DNA of 62,521 nt from an uncultured Bacteroidales bacterium (GTDB lineage Bacteria; Bacteroidota; Bacteroidia; Bacteroidales; Paludibacteraceae). This document shows, one piece after another, positions 62,506 to 62,521 of this stretch; the stretch's first letter is position 1; each line of letters begins with the position of its first letter. The notes beneath the pieces were generated by a model, which did no database searches, was not told where the DNA came from, and saw only the letters and a program-made list of their open reading frames with translations. Position numbers and translations under genes: made by a program. The stretch covers positions 1 to 62,521 of the forward strand of contig CAIUTB010000094.1 of the NCBI GenBank assembly GCA_903901975.1. Direction: 5' to 3'.

Positions 62506-62521
62506 AGCATGACGAAGCGGG

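Overview
The window is a chromosomal segment of a Bacteroidota bacterium, most likely order Bacteroidales (possibly near Paludibacter; the genus is a guess). The evidence is: promoters of the Bacteroidota type (TTTG, 19-20 nt, TAnnTTTG) before many genes; almost no Shine-Dalgarno sequences; type IX secretion (T9SS) C-terminal sorting domains; a TonB-dependent receptor with a carboxypeptidase-like N-domain; a TamL lipoprotein; DUF3244 and DUF4268 proteins; and a str/S10 ribosomal cluster without tuf between fusA and rpsJ.

Layout. 1-5.8 kb (minus): rpsL-rpsG-fusA-rpsJ-rplC-rplD-rplW-rplB (rplB cut by the window edge). Some spacers are filled with low-complexity or inverted-repeat sequence. 6.1-10.3 kb (plus): VanZ-like, dprA, DUF4268, DUF1801, purH. 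10.3-16.2 kb (plus): rod-shape operon mreB-mreC-mreD-mrdA-rodA, closed by a strong terminator. 16.4-18.4 kb: a complete IS110-family element inserted in a REP-like intergenic repeat, followed by two tiny membrane-protein genes and a second, unoccupied copy of the repeat. 18.4-22.6 kb (minus): TauE/SafE permease and a large secreted GH57-like protein. 23-27.8 kb (plus): SemiSWEET, aroQ, pyk, TonB-dependent receptor. 27.8-40.3 kb: mixed-strand housekeeping genes (SpoU methylase, tamL, rnhB, cvpA, nitroreductase, glycosyltransferase, radical SAM, dnaG). 40.4-46.4 kb (plus): rpoN, PAP2-like, prfB with a +1 frameshift, galK, galM. Two identical tRNA-Lys(UUU) genes (minus) follow. 46.9-55.8 kb (plus): CorC-like, PpiD/SurA-like, rlmN, golvesin/amidase-like, pdxA. 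56.1-62.4 kb: a TPR-membrane-HTH sensor followed by DUF3244, a peptidase-S74/T9SS protein, another T9SS protein and a zinc metalloprotease.

The main discovery is the IS110 element (about 16460-17773). Its 5' non-coding end folds as a bridge RNA, and all four guides can be read by eye. The left and right target guides match the flanking genomic DNA (8/8 and 9/9). The left and right donor guides match the element's own ends (7/7, and 6 plus a wobble and a pair in the core). They agree on an AT core dinucleotide and define both element ends. A related unoccupied repeat at 18281-18365 shows what the empty site looks like.

A second theme is mobile-looking intergenic sequence that touches genes. 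C-rich inverted repeats surround the starts of the PAP2-like gene and galM, and one arm encodes residues 12-20 of the PAP2-like protein. An inverted-repeat arm supplies the last codons and stop of a glycosyltransferase. A heptamer tandem array abuts the rplW stop codon inside the S10 operon.
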